Shown here: positions 12,008-24,539 of the stretch, one piece after another
Position numbering within the stretch: the stretch's first letter is position 1
Layout of the letters: each line of letters begins with the position of its first letter
Origin: Trematomus loennbergii
Lineage: Eukaryota; Chordata; Actinopteri; Perciformes; Nototheniidae
Reading direction: 5' to 3'
DNA length: 64,000 bases
Assembly: GCA_012861695.1 (NCBI GenBank)
Contig: JAAOOA010000186.1
Span: 1,059,733-1,123,732 of the forward strand
The notes under the pieces: model-generated
Seen by the model: the letters and a program-made list of their open reading frames with translations, nothing else
The model's database searches: none
Told to the model about the DNA's origin: nothing
Translations under genes and position numbers: made by a program

Positions 12008-15000
12008 TCATTTTTGATAACCTTAAAACATTAGTCTAATAATTCTGGTCAATACTTAAATCAATAGGCGTCTTCAGATTCGAGTGCGGTCTCACTTACA
12101 TTCAATTACATCACAAAGTAGAGTAAGATTGAAACATTCAATCACAATGATTGATACAGCCAATCATAATAGGAACAATTATCTCTCATCAGTGTTTGGA
12201 GCACCTTTTGTCAAAAGCAATAATGAACACGCATAAAACACAGATACATAATAGCAAAATATTTGTTTTAAACTAATATCTTTTATCATTTAAACCATTA
12301 GTTAATGTCATTTATCAAACTATAAAATCAAAACCAGAAACAGCCTAAAGATTTGCTTTAAGGCAATCACTAGTCAAAAGCATTTCAAACTTAGGATCAT
12401 CAGAGATCCGCTAAGGCATAAAATTCACAGTGGTGATTTGATCAATCTGTAATCCGCAAAGTTGCAGTGTCCTCAATTTAGGATTACTTTACGTTTACTT
12501 CATTACGCTTTAGTCAAGAGTAAGGCACTTAGTCTTAGTAAATCAATACATTCATTTTAGTCTGAAAAGGAAAAGTTAGGCAAATATTCAAAGACTTTTG
12601 TAAAAACCTGGAAAGGAAAGATTAAACATTCTTAAAACTTGAATTCATACATTTGTAAATGCTACAACTGATCTGTACCAAATTAAGTCTATCACTTATC
12701 TTATTAGCCATACTTACCTGAAAATCTACTTATGGTACTTGAAAGGGTTCTTCTGTGTTTATCTAATGTTGAATATAGAATATCAATTTCTTTAAATTAT
12801 AATTCTCTAATTTGAGGATCAAATATGCTACATAATTGTTATATGAATTATTATAAATATTTGTTTTGGGCCAAAACTGAAATTAATCCAGTACTTGAAA
12901 CATCATTTTATGTCTGTCTGTGCATGGGTAATACATTACAGAGTAGTGTTGTTAAGCCTGATTGCTGGATGATTAAGGATATTAACATTATCTGTTATAA
13001 TATTAGAAATACCTTATTATTCAATACCTTATAATCTGAGAATATTTATTTATTAATTTTGTTTAGTGTGAAAATGTAATCTGATCTGACTAAATATATT
13101 TATCACCACTATTTAACACATGTCTGGTCATTGGAAATATAAAAAACAATCATTAATTGTACATCTTTAAACATCTGGTCATTCAATTCAAAGTTCATCT
13201 TTGTACGAGAGCTGGAAGAACATGTCCGTCAGTCTTCCTGACTCGTTCTCCTCCTCCCTTTATGACACCGAGTGTCTGGTGTGTAAAGGCATCCTGATAC
13301 TGTAGATTAGCACTGAGGTGCTGATTGGCTCAAACTCTTCTTCATCAGAGCGCCATATTTCAACCCCCCAATTGCTCTGCTTTTGTGTGGCTCATTCAGT
13401 GAGCACTGTAGTTACCCCCAGTGAGACGGAGGCTCATCTGCCGGTATTCCTTCTGCTATCTGCTTGAGTACAACTGCGTATTCCTGATGCATCCAGGTGT
13501 CCCCCCCGTGATGGGAGAGGTTAGGAAGACATCAAACTCCTCCAAGAAACATGGAACATTGTATTATAGAAGCCTCTGAAGCCCTCGCTCGTCCTGCAGG
13601 GTTGTCTGCTAGAGCCCACCGAGCAGAAAGATGAAGAAGAACCCCCTCTCAGCAGAAAGGTGAAGAGAAGCATCCTCATCTCGAACGACCTTGTGCTTCC
13701 TTGCACGTGGCTGGGGGTGCTCTCTGCACCCGGAGAGTGTGTCTCTCTCTGACGTTGAGAGCTGTCCTAGTTATTGGGTTAACACTGATAGGGATGTTTT
13801 TTCTGAGTGAAGACAACTCAAAGTAATGGATTAGCACATTATCATTTAATTACAAAAATAGGATAGGCCCCTCAGAATTATTTGGGAGCCTTCCTGACAC
13901 ATGCACATTATCATTTTGAAGGTTTGTGTTAGTCATTGAACATGCAAGAATCATATACTCATCAGTCCATAGCAGAGACATGTTATTGTAAGTTAAAGGT
14001 GAGCTAGTCCCTGTGGATATAACCCCTTCTCAATGATTCTAAATGTATATTAATTCACCATTTACCTTTTGATAAAATATTAGTTTATCAGAAATATTTA
14101 GTCTCTTCCATAAAACATAGGTTTGAGAAATAAATTACCCAATATAAAATCAATTACTCAATATAATTGACTCTTCCCTCCCTTTTCTTACATATGGTAC
14201 ATATGAAATAATAACTTAGGAGTCTATTTAAACATGGTATAGTTTATAATCTATTAATCGAGAAGACTCAGTATCACCTGTGTGCAGCTTACAAAAACCA
14301 TTGTGATAAACATATATTATTGATACATTTGTTGAAAAACAAAGCATATCTGATTTGGGAGGAAAAGTTTCATCCCTTTAACATCTGAGTTATTACTGAT
14401 GGCATAGCATGAATGATATTGGGTGTCTGAGGGTGTCATTACTGAGAAATGTCAAACAAAATCAAAACCTTACATTTGAAAACAGGTTTGCATTCCTCCA
14501 CTTAAGGTGACGTTATCATTGGAAACAATAAAAGCTAATTGTTTTGATGTAGAATCTATACATTGAATCGTTAGAGCAGAACATAATGGTTGTATTGTAG
14601 CCTGAGTTTTGTGCAGCCTTTAGTTTTACCAGGTGGAAACATTGTCTATATAATGTGAATACATGTAGAACTAGACATTAAGAGACCCCTGACATTAGGC
14701 CTATTTGAAACAATAGTAGGGGCTTTTACCAGCTCGCCAACTTACAGGCATCCTCTGCATAGCAGTATGAATAGCCTTAAAAACAACCCACTCTGCGGTA
14801 ACGAGAGTCATGTATCTGAACCAAATGCCCTAAGTGAAGCCGTTAGTCTCATCTGACTGACCCAAGGGTTGGTGCTGGTGTGACAGGGAGGCTTCCAAGT
14901 GTTCATAGCAGATGTCATGCTTTCAGTTCATGGCTCAGTGGGGGGGAGCAGACCCATGTGAGACAGTATCAACGGCTGTAATGTTCAGTTTGAGGAGTGT

Positions 15001-18000
15001 CATTCTCTCTGGGAGCAGGAAATGGTGTCCATTCAGACCAGACCATTAATGTCATGTAGAGCAGCCATAGCATCTCTGTGACTGCACTCAGCCGGACTGC
15101 AGCAGGGCAGAACTGGGTGACTTTTAGTGAAGCCGTCCAAGGCCATAGACAAAATGGAACCACGTACTAACAAAAGGGACACAAGGTCATCAATGTCTCT
15201 CTTTACCTTTGGCCTAATTGTAAAACAAATTAGTGGAAGAAATGTGGAACACTAATCCATCATCATGTGACATTTAGAGTTAATTTAAATAATTACTTAT
15301 GGGTTGAAGTCAAATTAACATTAACATTAGAACTAAAGTCAGTCAAAATTGGACTTGCACGGATCAGAATCTAATCAATACACCATTTTCCCAGCTCTGT
15401 AATGAAAAAGATATCAAGATTAGGTACATTACAGGAGTGTTAAAACATCCAAACATGCACACTTATCTTATTCTAGTAGAGATTAGAGGACAGGTCTAAT
15501 GTTGTGAACAAAATGATCAAGTCAAGTTATTTTATTTATTTTATCTTATGTACCACATTTAATTTAATAATTAATCTTAAATTACTAATAACTTTAAAGA
15601 AGGCAACAATTTACAATGTGGATAAGGTGACTACTTATCCAAAGTGTGTGGGTGTGTGTGTGTGTGTGGGTGTGTGAACAGCTTGTCTGCCCAAGGTTAA
15701 AACATTTGGGACAGCAGTGAGAATGTTATGAGAAACAATTTGTTGCTTAGACTGAACTCGAAAGAAGCTAGATGAACATTTGAAATAAATCAAAACACTT
15801 GTACATTAATTAAATACATTTGACATTTAGCTTGAGCTGGGTTCAATACTTTCTTTATGGTATTTAAATTGGGCTCAAGTAGAACCTTTACATGGATTTG
15901 GCTTGCAACACAAAGTGATACCGATCTCTGTCTGTTATGATTTGAAAGTCTCATGATTTAAAGTGTAGGGCTGTGAAGGAGAGGCCCTTGGAAAACAACC
16001 TCTACTTCTTTGTTAACTGTAATTACTTATTGTAAAGAGATTGCAACATTATACTTTTTAAAGAATTGCTCAATTCATTTAACACATTTATTATGCACAC
16101 TGTAATGAAAACGTCAACAAATATATTGATCCTGGCTTAACCAGCGACCTTTACTCTTTTGTTCATAAGCTCGGTTTCAGAAAACTTGTCAGTAGTTTAA
16201 CAACTATTAGAATTTAGTAATGTCTATGGAGACCAATTGGTTGATACGAGAAATCATTTGAAGCAGTTTAATAAAGAATGTTAAACTATATTTAAAACTG
16301 TAATTAAACTTCAACTTATATTAATTATCTGAATCCAGTGGCCAGTTGGAATAGATAATCAACAAAGTTTCCATTTTGCAGCAACAGCGCAAAAGGTTTC
16401 AACAATAATTTGTATTATGTCTGAGTCAAGTTCTGTCTTATCAGCTTTGTTTCGGAATGTGTTCAATACATTACGTTTTTTTTCATTATTACCATACAAT
16501 ACATAGATTTAAGAATAAATGAAACAAATAATACAACATTGACCTAAAACAGCAGACAGATTTTGCCACCCTGACCTCCTCAGGCAGGTTTTTACGACCA
16601 GCAGTGATGCCTCTTAGGGTCTCAGGGTGCAGGACGGGGCATAGGGTTTATAAAAGGTCACAAACATATCTTAACATACCAGCAATACAATTTAAGAATG
16701 TATTCTTAAAGTAATATAATCTTCTCTTCTTCTTACACCTACAGCGCACACCCTGAACAGTGTGCTCCTTGTTTACATTTCCTCTGCACACTCAGATGCA
16801 GGACATAAAACACTCTTTTGCTATTTATTTTCATTTTGCAGCACATCTATACTACCAGAATTTTGCAAAACACTATATATTATTTATCTTTCTCAAGTCA
16901 TTTACTTTTGGTGAGTTAACTAAAGCTTAGTTTATTTTACCCTGGCTATGGACTGATTCATTATTAGTTGTTACAAAACATGCACAAGACGGCGGTTAGA
17001 CAAACCAATATAGACCCCTGATACAAACAATCAGACAAACAAACATGATGAACTCGTAATAAACACCAGTGCGACAGCAAAGTTCATCCAGCTCAATTTA
17101 GTCCGGATTAAAGAGGTTTCAGAGGGGGTAGGGACTATTTGATCTCTCCCAATGGGAACCCAGTGGGGTACCTTGACTCGTACCTCCACCCTTGTATACA
17201 AGTCCTTAGATCGGTGCCTGAAGACCGTCCAAGAGCAATAACTAGCTTATCCTCTTGCGACTCCACTATCCCTGTCTAGTGGTGCTATGCCCCCCCGATC
17301 AGGAGCACATAGACTTTTTTTCCTCTACCCTTTCTATCCGAAACCACACAGTTAACTGTAGTCCTACTCGACCAGCCTATACACCTCCCATCATGCTCAT
17401 CCCAACGATGAAACACAGTTTTGCTCTACACTTGCATACCACTGCCCACCCGTGATCAATTAGCCTATAATTTTATGTATGCACCCCGGACCGACACCAG
17501 CTCCTCAGCAATGTAGGGAGCCTGTCGCATCAGGTAATGCACGCACCTCGCACCTGCCAGCACATCGAATGTAAATGGCCACAAGCCACGAGAGTGCTTT
17601 TAAACAGTCTCGTTTTTAATAGAGACGGCGGTGGTGTGAGTTAAAGTTATAGACAAAAGCTGTGATTTTCTCCCTCTGAGTTCACTTCACCAGCTCATGC
17701 AGATACGGGGAGGTATTTGACACACATTCCCCGGAGCTGCAGCTGGAGCCGTGTTTTTTTTAGAGGCGCTGGGGGTAATATCTCTGGCTGCTTTAGTTAA
17801 CTGCTAGTGTTGGCCGCTGAAACCCCCGGAATCTCGGCGATTTGTTCATTACAAATCTCTATTTTGATTTCACACAGAAGTTCCACTTTACTGCTGCCCT
17901 CATTAAGGTCTTTTTAAACATCTCCGTGTATGCTGCACGCACATACGTCCCGAGCAGCACACACAGAGGGAACCAGCCAAGACAGAGTCCCTGGATGATC

Positions 18001-18159
18001 CCCTGGGGTTACTAGCCCCAAATGTTCATTAACCAAAACGAAACGCAGCCGCTTAGCTTCACAGATAATTTTAGGATACCGTCAATCACAGATTCTGGTA
18101 AGGCAATGTCCAAATGTAGATTTGAAATCACACTTACCAGTCTCTGAAGATATGTTGGT
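12008..18159 (-). other. Internal region of the LTR element, non-coding
   Basis: AT-rich sequence without a recognisable gene. Short protein-like stretches appear on the minus strand at 13450-13700 and 14960-15180 but do not join into a family I can name. A possible splice donor (GACTG then GTAAGTG) lies about 40 bp inside the primer site, as in retroviral leaders. A short GT tract lies at about 15650. Confidence 0.7.
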
Positions 18160-18177
18160 ATCCTGCCGACAACGCCA
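18160..18177 (-). other. Primer binding site, tRNA-Ser-like
   Basis: On the minus strand TGGCGTTGTCGGCAGGAT begins three bases after the right LTR. It matches the complement of a serine tRNA 3' end (TGGCGTAGTCGGCAGGAT, from memory) with one mismatch. Confidence 0.8.
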
Positions 18178-18180
18178 ATT

Positions 18181-18664
18181 TGTGGAGGAAACTTCTGTGT
18201 AGTAATGCATGGAGTCACCGACTCAGGAAGGAGACACGGTGAGAGTTGGAGCTTTGATGTCAAACACTGATGGGTTTATTCAGAGTATTCGGCCGGAGGA
18301 TTCACATCACAAATCAAAGAGTCAGAGGTTCTGACCACACGGTAGAGTTGCCACGTCAATTCTGAAGAGCCTCTCTCTATGCTAGACCTTTTAACAGGTT
18401 CACAGAGAGAAATCAACATCTCTGAAGGAGTAGACTAAACACTGAATCATCTGCGTCCGACGCTCATGGCCTCAAGGATTTCACATCCGAGCCCACAAAC
18501 ACCGATAAAGAAGTGCTCAGTGTTCTCACAACAATTACCCTACGTGCCAGTCAAGTTGACCGGTCACACTGGGACAACAACACATATGGCACCAAGGCCT
18601 TTCCTTAAAGGAGATAACACGTCAGAGTAAAAGGTTAGATATCTAGAAGAATTATTCCTTAACA
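18181..18664 (-). repeat. 5' LTR (right)
   Basis: 484 bp, TG...CA termini on the minus strand, near-identical to the left LTR. No minisatellite follows it on the right, although minisatellite borders the left LTR. Confidence 0.9.
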
Positions 18665-19850
18665 CATATGACTTGGTTTTTATTTATTATCTTATTTGAA
18701 GAGCAATTCTTGGATTTTTGTCTTTCTTTCCTGAAATGTTCACAAACTCCATTTCTTTTATTAAAATATGTTAAAATTATAATAAATATACATTTAATTA
18801 AAAAAGGTTTTAATAAAATTGGATACAGATAGAATTTAAAAAAAAAATGTTTTGCTAAATGTACATGTTATAAAAAGTGTAAACAAAGTGACCTTGAAGT
18901 CCTTGGAAGTTTGTGAATAGGGGGTTTGAACTCGTTTTTTTTGGGCGAGAATTTCTCTTTTTTTATACTCTATTTATTTAAATCCTACTAATTCATACAA
19001 TAGCCTTCCTCAGTGTTGTAACACCTTGAACTCGAGGGATGAAGCCTGGAAAGAAGTGACAGTGAGCTGTCTGCACTAAAAGCACATTTCATTTGAACAG
19101 CCTGAGAGTCCTGTGAGGGGATTTAAGGATTCACTTCTCAACAGGTGGGGAATCCTTTATTCTGCAGCACACTCATGACATTTTTTTTATTTAACTCATT
19201 TAAAAGCACATTAATCATCAATAAATTAACCTCTTCTCATTTGAATCATCAGCACATGGAGAGGCATTATTTAGAGATGTCTTAATCACAGGTTAGACTC
19301 AGTTTTGTGAGATGAGGACAGGTAAATGTTGACATATAGTGCCCTGGTGGAGTGTGGTGGTACTGCATGCTCCAGGTATTATATTGTAATGTGTGTTTGC
19401 TGCCAGCAGGGGCGCTACACTTCCAGATGTCATTGTGCATCCTCTGCTGGAGACCTTCATGCAGATGTAACACACATTAACACAACTTCTGTCTTATTGA
19501 ACTGTGATGCTGTGATGAGGGTTACATCTAGATTTGACAATAAAGTTAATCGTATGGTATAAAATGGAGGAAATGGAGCAAACTCACTTTATGGAAGGTA
19601 GGATAACGTTCTCTAAAAACATTCTTGACATTTTTGGTGATAACTTCTTAAGATGTATGAGTGCATTGAGACAATGAATAGGACGTATAAAAACGAATTT
19701 GCAGCCAATATTCACTCACATACACTTATAATCACACTAAGGTATGTAGGCCCACAGTATTCATAATATCATGTGTAAAATATCAGAAAATAATCACACT
19801 TTTTTCTGACTATAAAGGTTGTGTCTCGTATGTAGGTTCTAACTGTTAGA
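18665..19850. other. No gene seen
   Basis: AT-rich unique-looking sequence. Open frames here (for example 19326-19562 plus and 19282-19473 minus) are short, overlap on opposite strands and have no recognisable domain or splice pattern. Confidence 0.6.
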
Positions 19851-20476
19851 TAAGCTATCTGGCCGTGTGTGGTTTGTGAGGGCTGCGTATAAACAGTGTC
19901 CGCTGTTTATGCATATTGGATACAAATCGTATTGCACCCTTTAGATTTGAGACCGACAGACATATAGGAATAACGGCCCGACTGTCACTGCCCGTCCCTG
20001 AAACCCCTGTTTGTTTGCATGTGTTTGTTTCTACTGTGTGTCTCTCTCTCTCTCCCCCCCCCACCTGCCTGCTGGTCTGCTCTACACGGCTGGGAGCAAT
20101 CTCCAATCAACCACACCTGCAACCTGCTCATCAGCCACACTATGAAAGCTGCAGCCTGCTCTCATTCCCTGCAGGATTGTTGCCGTGAACGGATTGTTGC
20201 CGTGAACGGATTGTTGCGTGCCGCTCTAGCTTTTGCCAGCATATTCTTTGACAACTTTGCCTGCTTTTGCCTCACACTAATTGTTATGTCTCTCCCAGGA
20301 GGAATCCAAGGCCTTCCACACTCCCAAGAGCAGCCAGGCTCTCTACCCACTCTGGAACAACTGTTTCCCACTGCCGCCATAACCAACCTCCACTCCCAGC
20401 TCCCCGTTTCTAATAAACAAATGTTACTTTCACCAGCTGATTCCGAGTCTGATTCTGGGTCCCCTCCAGTACATGT
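19850..20476 (+). mobile_element. Possible solo LTR of a gypsy-like element
   Basis: The block contains a CT-rich tract, a duplicated GGATTGTTGCCGTGAAC motif (about 20173-20206) and an AATAAA signal near 20413, followed by GATTCTGGGTCCCCTCC. This arrangement is reminiscent of U3/R/U5 of fish gypsy LTRs. I could not find clear TG...CA ends or a target duplication, so the call is tentative. The 216-codon open frame across it is not a gene. Confidence 0.3.
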
Positions 20477-20477
20477 G

Positions 20478-20858
20478 AAGGCCCGGACACACCAGCCCGA
20501 TTTGGGAGTCAGAGGCCGTCAGAGGCCGTCAGAGGCAGTCGGGCATTCGCGGCACCCTACTCAGGTTTGTGTGTCCCGCACCGTCGTCTCTTTACGGCAC
20601 CTTTTCACACCTCCCGACGCCTCACGTGGCCCGGGAGGTCAGAGAAAGTCGGACAAGCAATCACTCTGATTGGCTGTCACACTACCGCTGCCTGCTGGTA
20701 AGGACAGTTATTGCCACTCGTCGACTGAAGTATTTGCGGTGTGTTCGTAGGCAAGGCGCGTAGCCGACGCAGGCGATGTAGCTGACGTAAAAGTCGGGAA
20801 AAGTCGGGACGCCTTCGGGAAGCGTCTCTTTGGTCTCAGGTGGGTGTGTAGCGGCCTT
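20478..20858. mobile_element. MITE-like block with short inverted ends
   Basis: It begins AAGGCCCGGACACACC and ends, on the other strand, AAGGCCGCTACACACC. It is GC-richer than its surroundings and holds three short direct repeats (TCAGAGGCCG, TCAGAGGCCG, TCAGAGGCAG) near 20510-20535. The target duplication is unclear. It is probably a non-autonomous DNA element. Confidence 0.5.
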
Positions 20859-21103
20859 GACACCGACAGTGACTTGTACTAGCTGCTGGTCGAATAAAAA
20901 AAAGAAAGAAAAGACTTGTGATAAATCGGAACAATAAAGCACGTTATCCTACTCTAAAATAATAACATTCTGGCAACATAAAAAAATCTAACTTGCAGCT
21001 GAAAACGTTTTAAGAACCTGCGCAGAGTTAACTTTGCATTAGTGAACTTGAAGCTTTAATGTATTGTGTTCTTTATTATTGTTTAATGTGTTTTTTCCTG
21101 CAG

Positions 21104-21179
21104 CAAAATGGATTCACCACCAACATTCCAGTTATGGAGGACAGTGAGGCAGAGACACTCAGAGGGACAATTCTTCCTG
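21104..21179 (+). CDS. Orphan exon-like segment, unrecognised
   Basis: A strong acceptor (TTTTTTCCTGCAG) and donor (CTGGTAAGT) bracket an open 76-bp segment reading NGFTTNIPVMEDSEAETLRG in one frame and an ATG-starting MDSPPTFQLW in another. I do not recognise it. It lies 2.4 kb upstream of the NLR leader exon and could be a 5' exon of that gene or of something unrelated. It has no counterpart in the visible part of copy B. Confidence 0.3.
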
Positions 21180-21354
21180 GTAAGTCAAACATTGAAATGA
21201 GAAAAGTATTTGTTGAGCTTTAAAAAGATGTGATAATGACTCTATAATATAAGAATAAGAAGGGAGTCTCTTTTCCTCTCCCTCTCCTGACAGGCCGTCA
21301 GTATCACTGATGGAGCTGGCTGTGCTTGATGGCTGTACTTCAGTTGTGATTTAT

Positions 21355-21378
21355 TTATATATATATATATATATATAA
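21355..21378. repeat. (TA)n microsatellite
   Basis: A run of TA dinucleotides, preceded by AT-rich sequence. Nothing else is seen between here and 21700. Confidence 0.9.
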
Positions 21379-21739
21379 AGCACCAAATCACAACACCTTT
21401 TGCTGTTATTCTGATCAAAAACGAGAAAAACGCGGCTGAAGGTTAATCCATAGGTTAATCCAATGTGTCTTGTCACTTATAAAAATGGAATTATGGATCA
21501 TCAATCATTTTTTCAGTCAAAAACTGAGTTTTCATTGGCTGCTAATGATAGCTTCCAGAGTGTATGACAGCTTCATGTTTTGTCTCCTTGGATACGAGTC
21601 CAAACAACTCACAGACTGCACCGGGCGCTCACGTAGGAGCCCTGTGACCATCAGATTTGACGACGCTGATTGGCTGAAATTATGTTTCGGCGGCATAGTT
21701 TAAAGATAGCAACAGTTGGCTTCTGCTGCACTTGCTGCA

Positions 21740-21772
21740 CTCGTCTGGGCGCTGTGCTAGCGCCCAGACGAG
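21740..21772. repeat. Perfect 13-bp hairpin
   Basis: CTCGTCTGGGCGC and GCGCCCAGACGAG are separated by the loop TGTGCTA. It is GC-rich in an AT-rich setting and is probably part of a decayed DNA element, as a CCAAT-type motif (GATTGGCT) lies just upstream. Confidence 0.8.
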
Positions 21773-23527
21773 AGAGGGTAATGATACACGGGCAAGGCCA
21801 GGCAGGAAACATGCGACTTATCAATAACTTTAGACATCGTAACACAATTTTAAACGAGATTTATTGTAGATTATACATTTTACTGATACCAATTATATAA
21901 TATTTACCTTGTTTATTAAAAATAAAAAAATAAAATATATTTTTTAAATATATATTTTTTTAATTTTAATTTTTAATGTGGGAAGAGGGGGGGGGCGGCG
22001 CCTCTATGGGCCGGCCGCCACTGCTTAATTGTCTGAATCAGGGAGGTGAGGTCTGGCAGGCTGACAGCTACAACCTGTAAGGCCGGTTTCCACGTGACTC
22101 TGACGTGTTTTTACTCTCTGGATTTCTGAGGGTGTGAAGGCGTCCTCAGATCAGATGCAGGCAGACTCAGGACTGAAGAGGAAGAAATTAGCAGAGTTTC
22201 CTTCTCACCTGAAGAGAGTCTGTGAGTAGACCTGAAGAGAGTCTGTGAGTAGACAGGCAGTGATATCATAAAACTGTTAATGAACGCATTCAAACACTTG
22301 GTAGTTTTTTTTTTACCAGCTGTTCTGTATTCACCTTGCAGGTGCAACTGTGTGGCTTTTATCCTGGATAAAGTGTTAAGTCATGGATGTTAAAAGTTGA
22401 ACGTCTTCATATTTGTCTAACATGATAGTTTACTATTCAATCATGAAGTATGACGCTGCGCTGTCAGTACGCTTGTCCATGTTTGTGAAACCCTGGTTGA
22501 TTTACTGAGTTGATAACCAGCGTCGTAGGACCACTTAGCGAGATGTCGTTTGTTAGGGTTAGTTAAGATAACTCAAACATATCCAGGGTCTGTTTGAACA
22601 TCTGTCTGAAATATTGTGTAGGGTTTCTCTCTGAGTGAAAGCAGAATGGGTTTAGAAAGATTTCCATGTACTGTTGTCAGTGTTTCAGGCAGAATGAGTT
22701 GCAGTCTGATTATCTGAGTTCTCGTCATCAGAGAGAAATGCACGGCGTGCCAGAACCTGCTCTAACAAGTCGTGACTGTTTTTATGTCTAACTCTTAATA
22801 GTCTGAATAAGGGAAGGAGTGTCTTCCAACACTGACCTGGTTTCACTGAAGGGCCTTGAAAATGTCAAATGTTTTTTTTAGTTTTAGATTATACATCTGG
22901 GACTAGATTGCCCGAATTTGAAAAACATATATAACAGTACATGTTTTGATATATATGTTGGGCTATACAAAACATTAGCATGAAAAGTAAATGGGAGATT
23001 ATATCAAACTTAAAAAATATTCTTCCCATAGATTTGAACCTCATTGTAACTTAGTTATCAGGGAACTTGTTTTTCCTATTTTCAATGATATATCAAAAAC
23101 ACATTTCTTATCAGTTCACAAAAGACCTCGTTTTAATTAAAGTCCGTAACTGCTTTCATGTAATTAACGTACATATTTTAAGCCAAAAAAATTATGTTTT
23201 TTCTAAACCTAACAAAGAAGTTTTATTGAATGGTTACTGAGCACAGTTCAGTTGTGTGGGATATTTAGTGGGGGCTGGGCTGTACATTACCTGTGGATGT
23301 ACATTGAAGTGACTGTTTGTGTGTGCTGTGATACACTGTGACACACTAACACATATTTAGGGGTCAACACACTGGGTTTCTGTGTGGTTCTGGGGCTGTG
23401 GGGAACATTCTGGGCTGATCCGGTCCTGTTGAGGCTCCAACAAGGTTCCTGAATATCTGAGAGGAGGGGCTACCTGTGATGTAAAGCTTGTGGTAATGAA
23501 TGAGCATGTTGTTGTGTTTGTGTGAAG

Positions 23528-23793
23528 GTGGGGGCTCTGCTATGGATCAGTGTGAGGACAGAGAGGAGGAAGCCCCCCCCTCTAAAAGCTCTGGGGAACA
23601 TGACATCTCCACCTGTCCATCACTCTTCTCCATATCACAGCTCAGCACTCATTATTCACTCAAAGCTCTGTGTCTCTTCAAGCCCATAGCAAACACACAC
23701 TCTGCTGGACCTGGACCTGGACCTGGACCTGGACCTTGACCTGGACCCAGCTCTGTGTCCAGTAACCAGCTTACTGCCAGAGACCAGAACCAG
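23528..23793 (+). pseudogene. NLR-type N-terminal leader exon, copy A
   Basis: After GTGTGAAG, the ATG at 23542 opens MDQCEDREEEAPPSKSSGEH, the signature start of many fish NLR and related immune genes (MDQCEDREEGVPPSK, from memory). The frame runs through a (GGACCT)n stretch encoding (GP)n and meets a TGA at 23737. In the same frame the text continues PGPSSVSSNQ, the usual SPGPS tail of this leader. An apparent donor follows (CCAGGTGTGTG, exon end 23793). The single stop comes from a GGA to TGA change in the repeat. The leader has no catalytic role and usually precedes the effector or NACHT region. Confidence 0.65.
23706..23750 (+). repeat. (CTGGAC)n hexanucleotide repeat, coding
   Basis: About seven CTGGAC units lie within the leader exon and encode alternating Gly-Pro. 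Copy B has a longer, purer tract at 55316-55367. Length changes by one unit keep the frame. Confidence 0.9.
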
Positions 23794-24124
23794 GTGTGTG
23801 GTCGCCGGCTGAGTCACTCTCTTATTTCTCTCATGGTACTTATTTGTACCAGTAGGTCAAGTTGGTTTGCAGAGGTAAGAAAAGGTATCCATTGTGACAC
23901 ATGCTTCATACAATATAGACAACAGACACATCTTTAAAAAGTCCCTCTGGCTCCAGAACATCCACAAAGCTATTTTTAAACCTCTTGGTTCTACACCTTT
24001 AGGAAGATTAACCTCCGGCCCGAAGGAAGAAGCTGAAGCTCAGGTTGCAGGGGGTGGGAGTCTTCATTAAACATGGAGTTAGACAGCCTCTGTAACTGTC
24101 TGATTAGCAGGGACTCCAGACAGG

Positions 24125-24530
24125 GCCGTATCCACCATTGAGGTCACCGAGGTCCGGACCTCGGTAATTTTTCCGAGCCGCGTCTATAACTTAACTTGTG
24201 AAATAACTGCACTAAACAGGGTTCTTTCTAGTACTTCTATTTACTGACGATGGGGGCGCTGCATAACTACATAGCCTCGATTAAAGCAAACAGAAGAAGA
24301 CGACATGTATCAATAAACCACTGCAGCCCGGACTTGTATCGGAGCAGCGGAGGAGTGATGAGGTATCTAGAGATCTGAGTCCAGTGGGCTGCTTGTGTTT
24401 CTGTTCATCAGGACATCATATGACCAGCAGATCCTGTGTGAACGCTCTACGTTAGTCAGTGGACGTCCGACAACATGCACACTAACTTATATTGCAGCTA
24501 TAGGCTATACTTTGGTTTAAATTGCGTGAA
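24125..24530. mobile_element. Copy-A-specific insert, unclassified DNA-element-like start
   Basis: The sequence CAGGGCCGTATCCACCATTG and the palindromic GAGGTCCGGACCTC resemble hAT-type ends. It is absent from copy B, where the flanks at 55735 and 55770 are separated by only about 27 bp. It precedes the LINE fragment and was probably inserted with or before it. Confidence 0.45.
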
Positions 24531-24539
24531 TAAACTAGC

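Larger units (their letters stand above)
11507..18664 (-). mobile_element. LTR retrotransposon without coding capacity
   Basis: Two near-identical direct repeats (11507-11992 and 18181-18664) bound about 6.2 kb. On the minus strand each repeat begins TGTTAAGGAAT and ends TTTCCTCCACA (TG...CA). A tRNA-Ser-like primer site adjoins the right repeat and a polypurine tract adjoins the left one, so the element reads on the minus strand. No gag, pol or env frame is recognisable inside; the longest open frames are under 85 codons. The flanks (TGAAC left, CATAT right) do not form a target duplication, suggesting rearrangement or deletion at one end. Confidence 0.88.

Noticed and set aside
14969..15163. 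Possible retroviral coding remnant in the LTR element
   Set aside because: A protein-like stretch on the minus strand exists but could not be matched to gag, pol or env with any confidence.
20019..20669. 216-codon open frame
   Set aside because: It crosses an LTR-like block and a MITE-like block, has simple-sequence composition and no domain.
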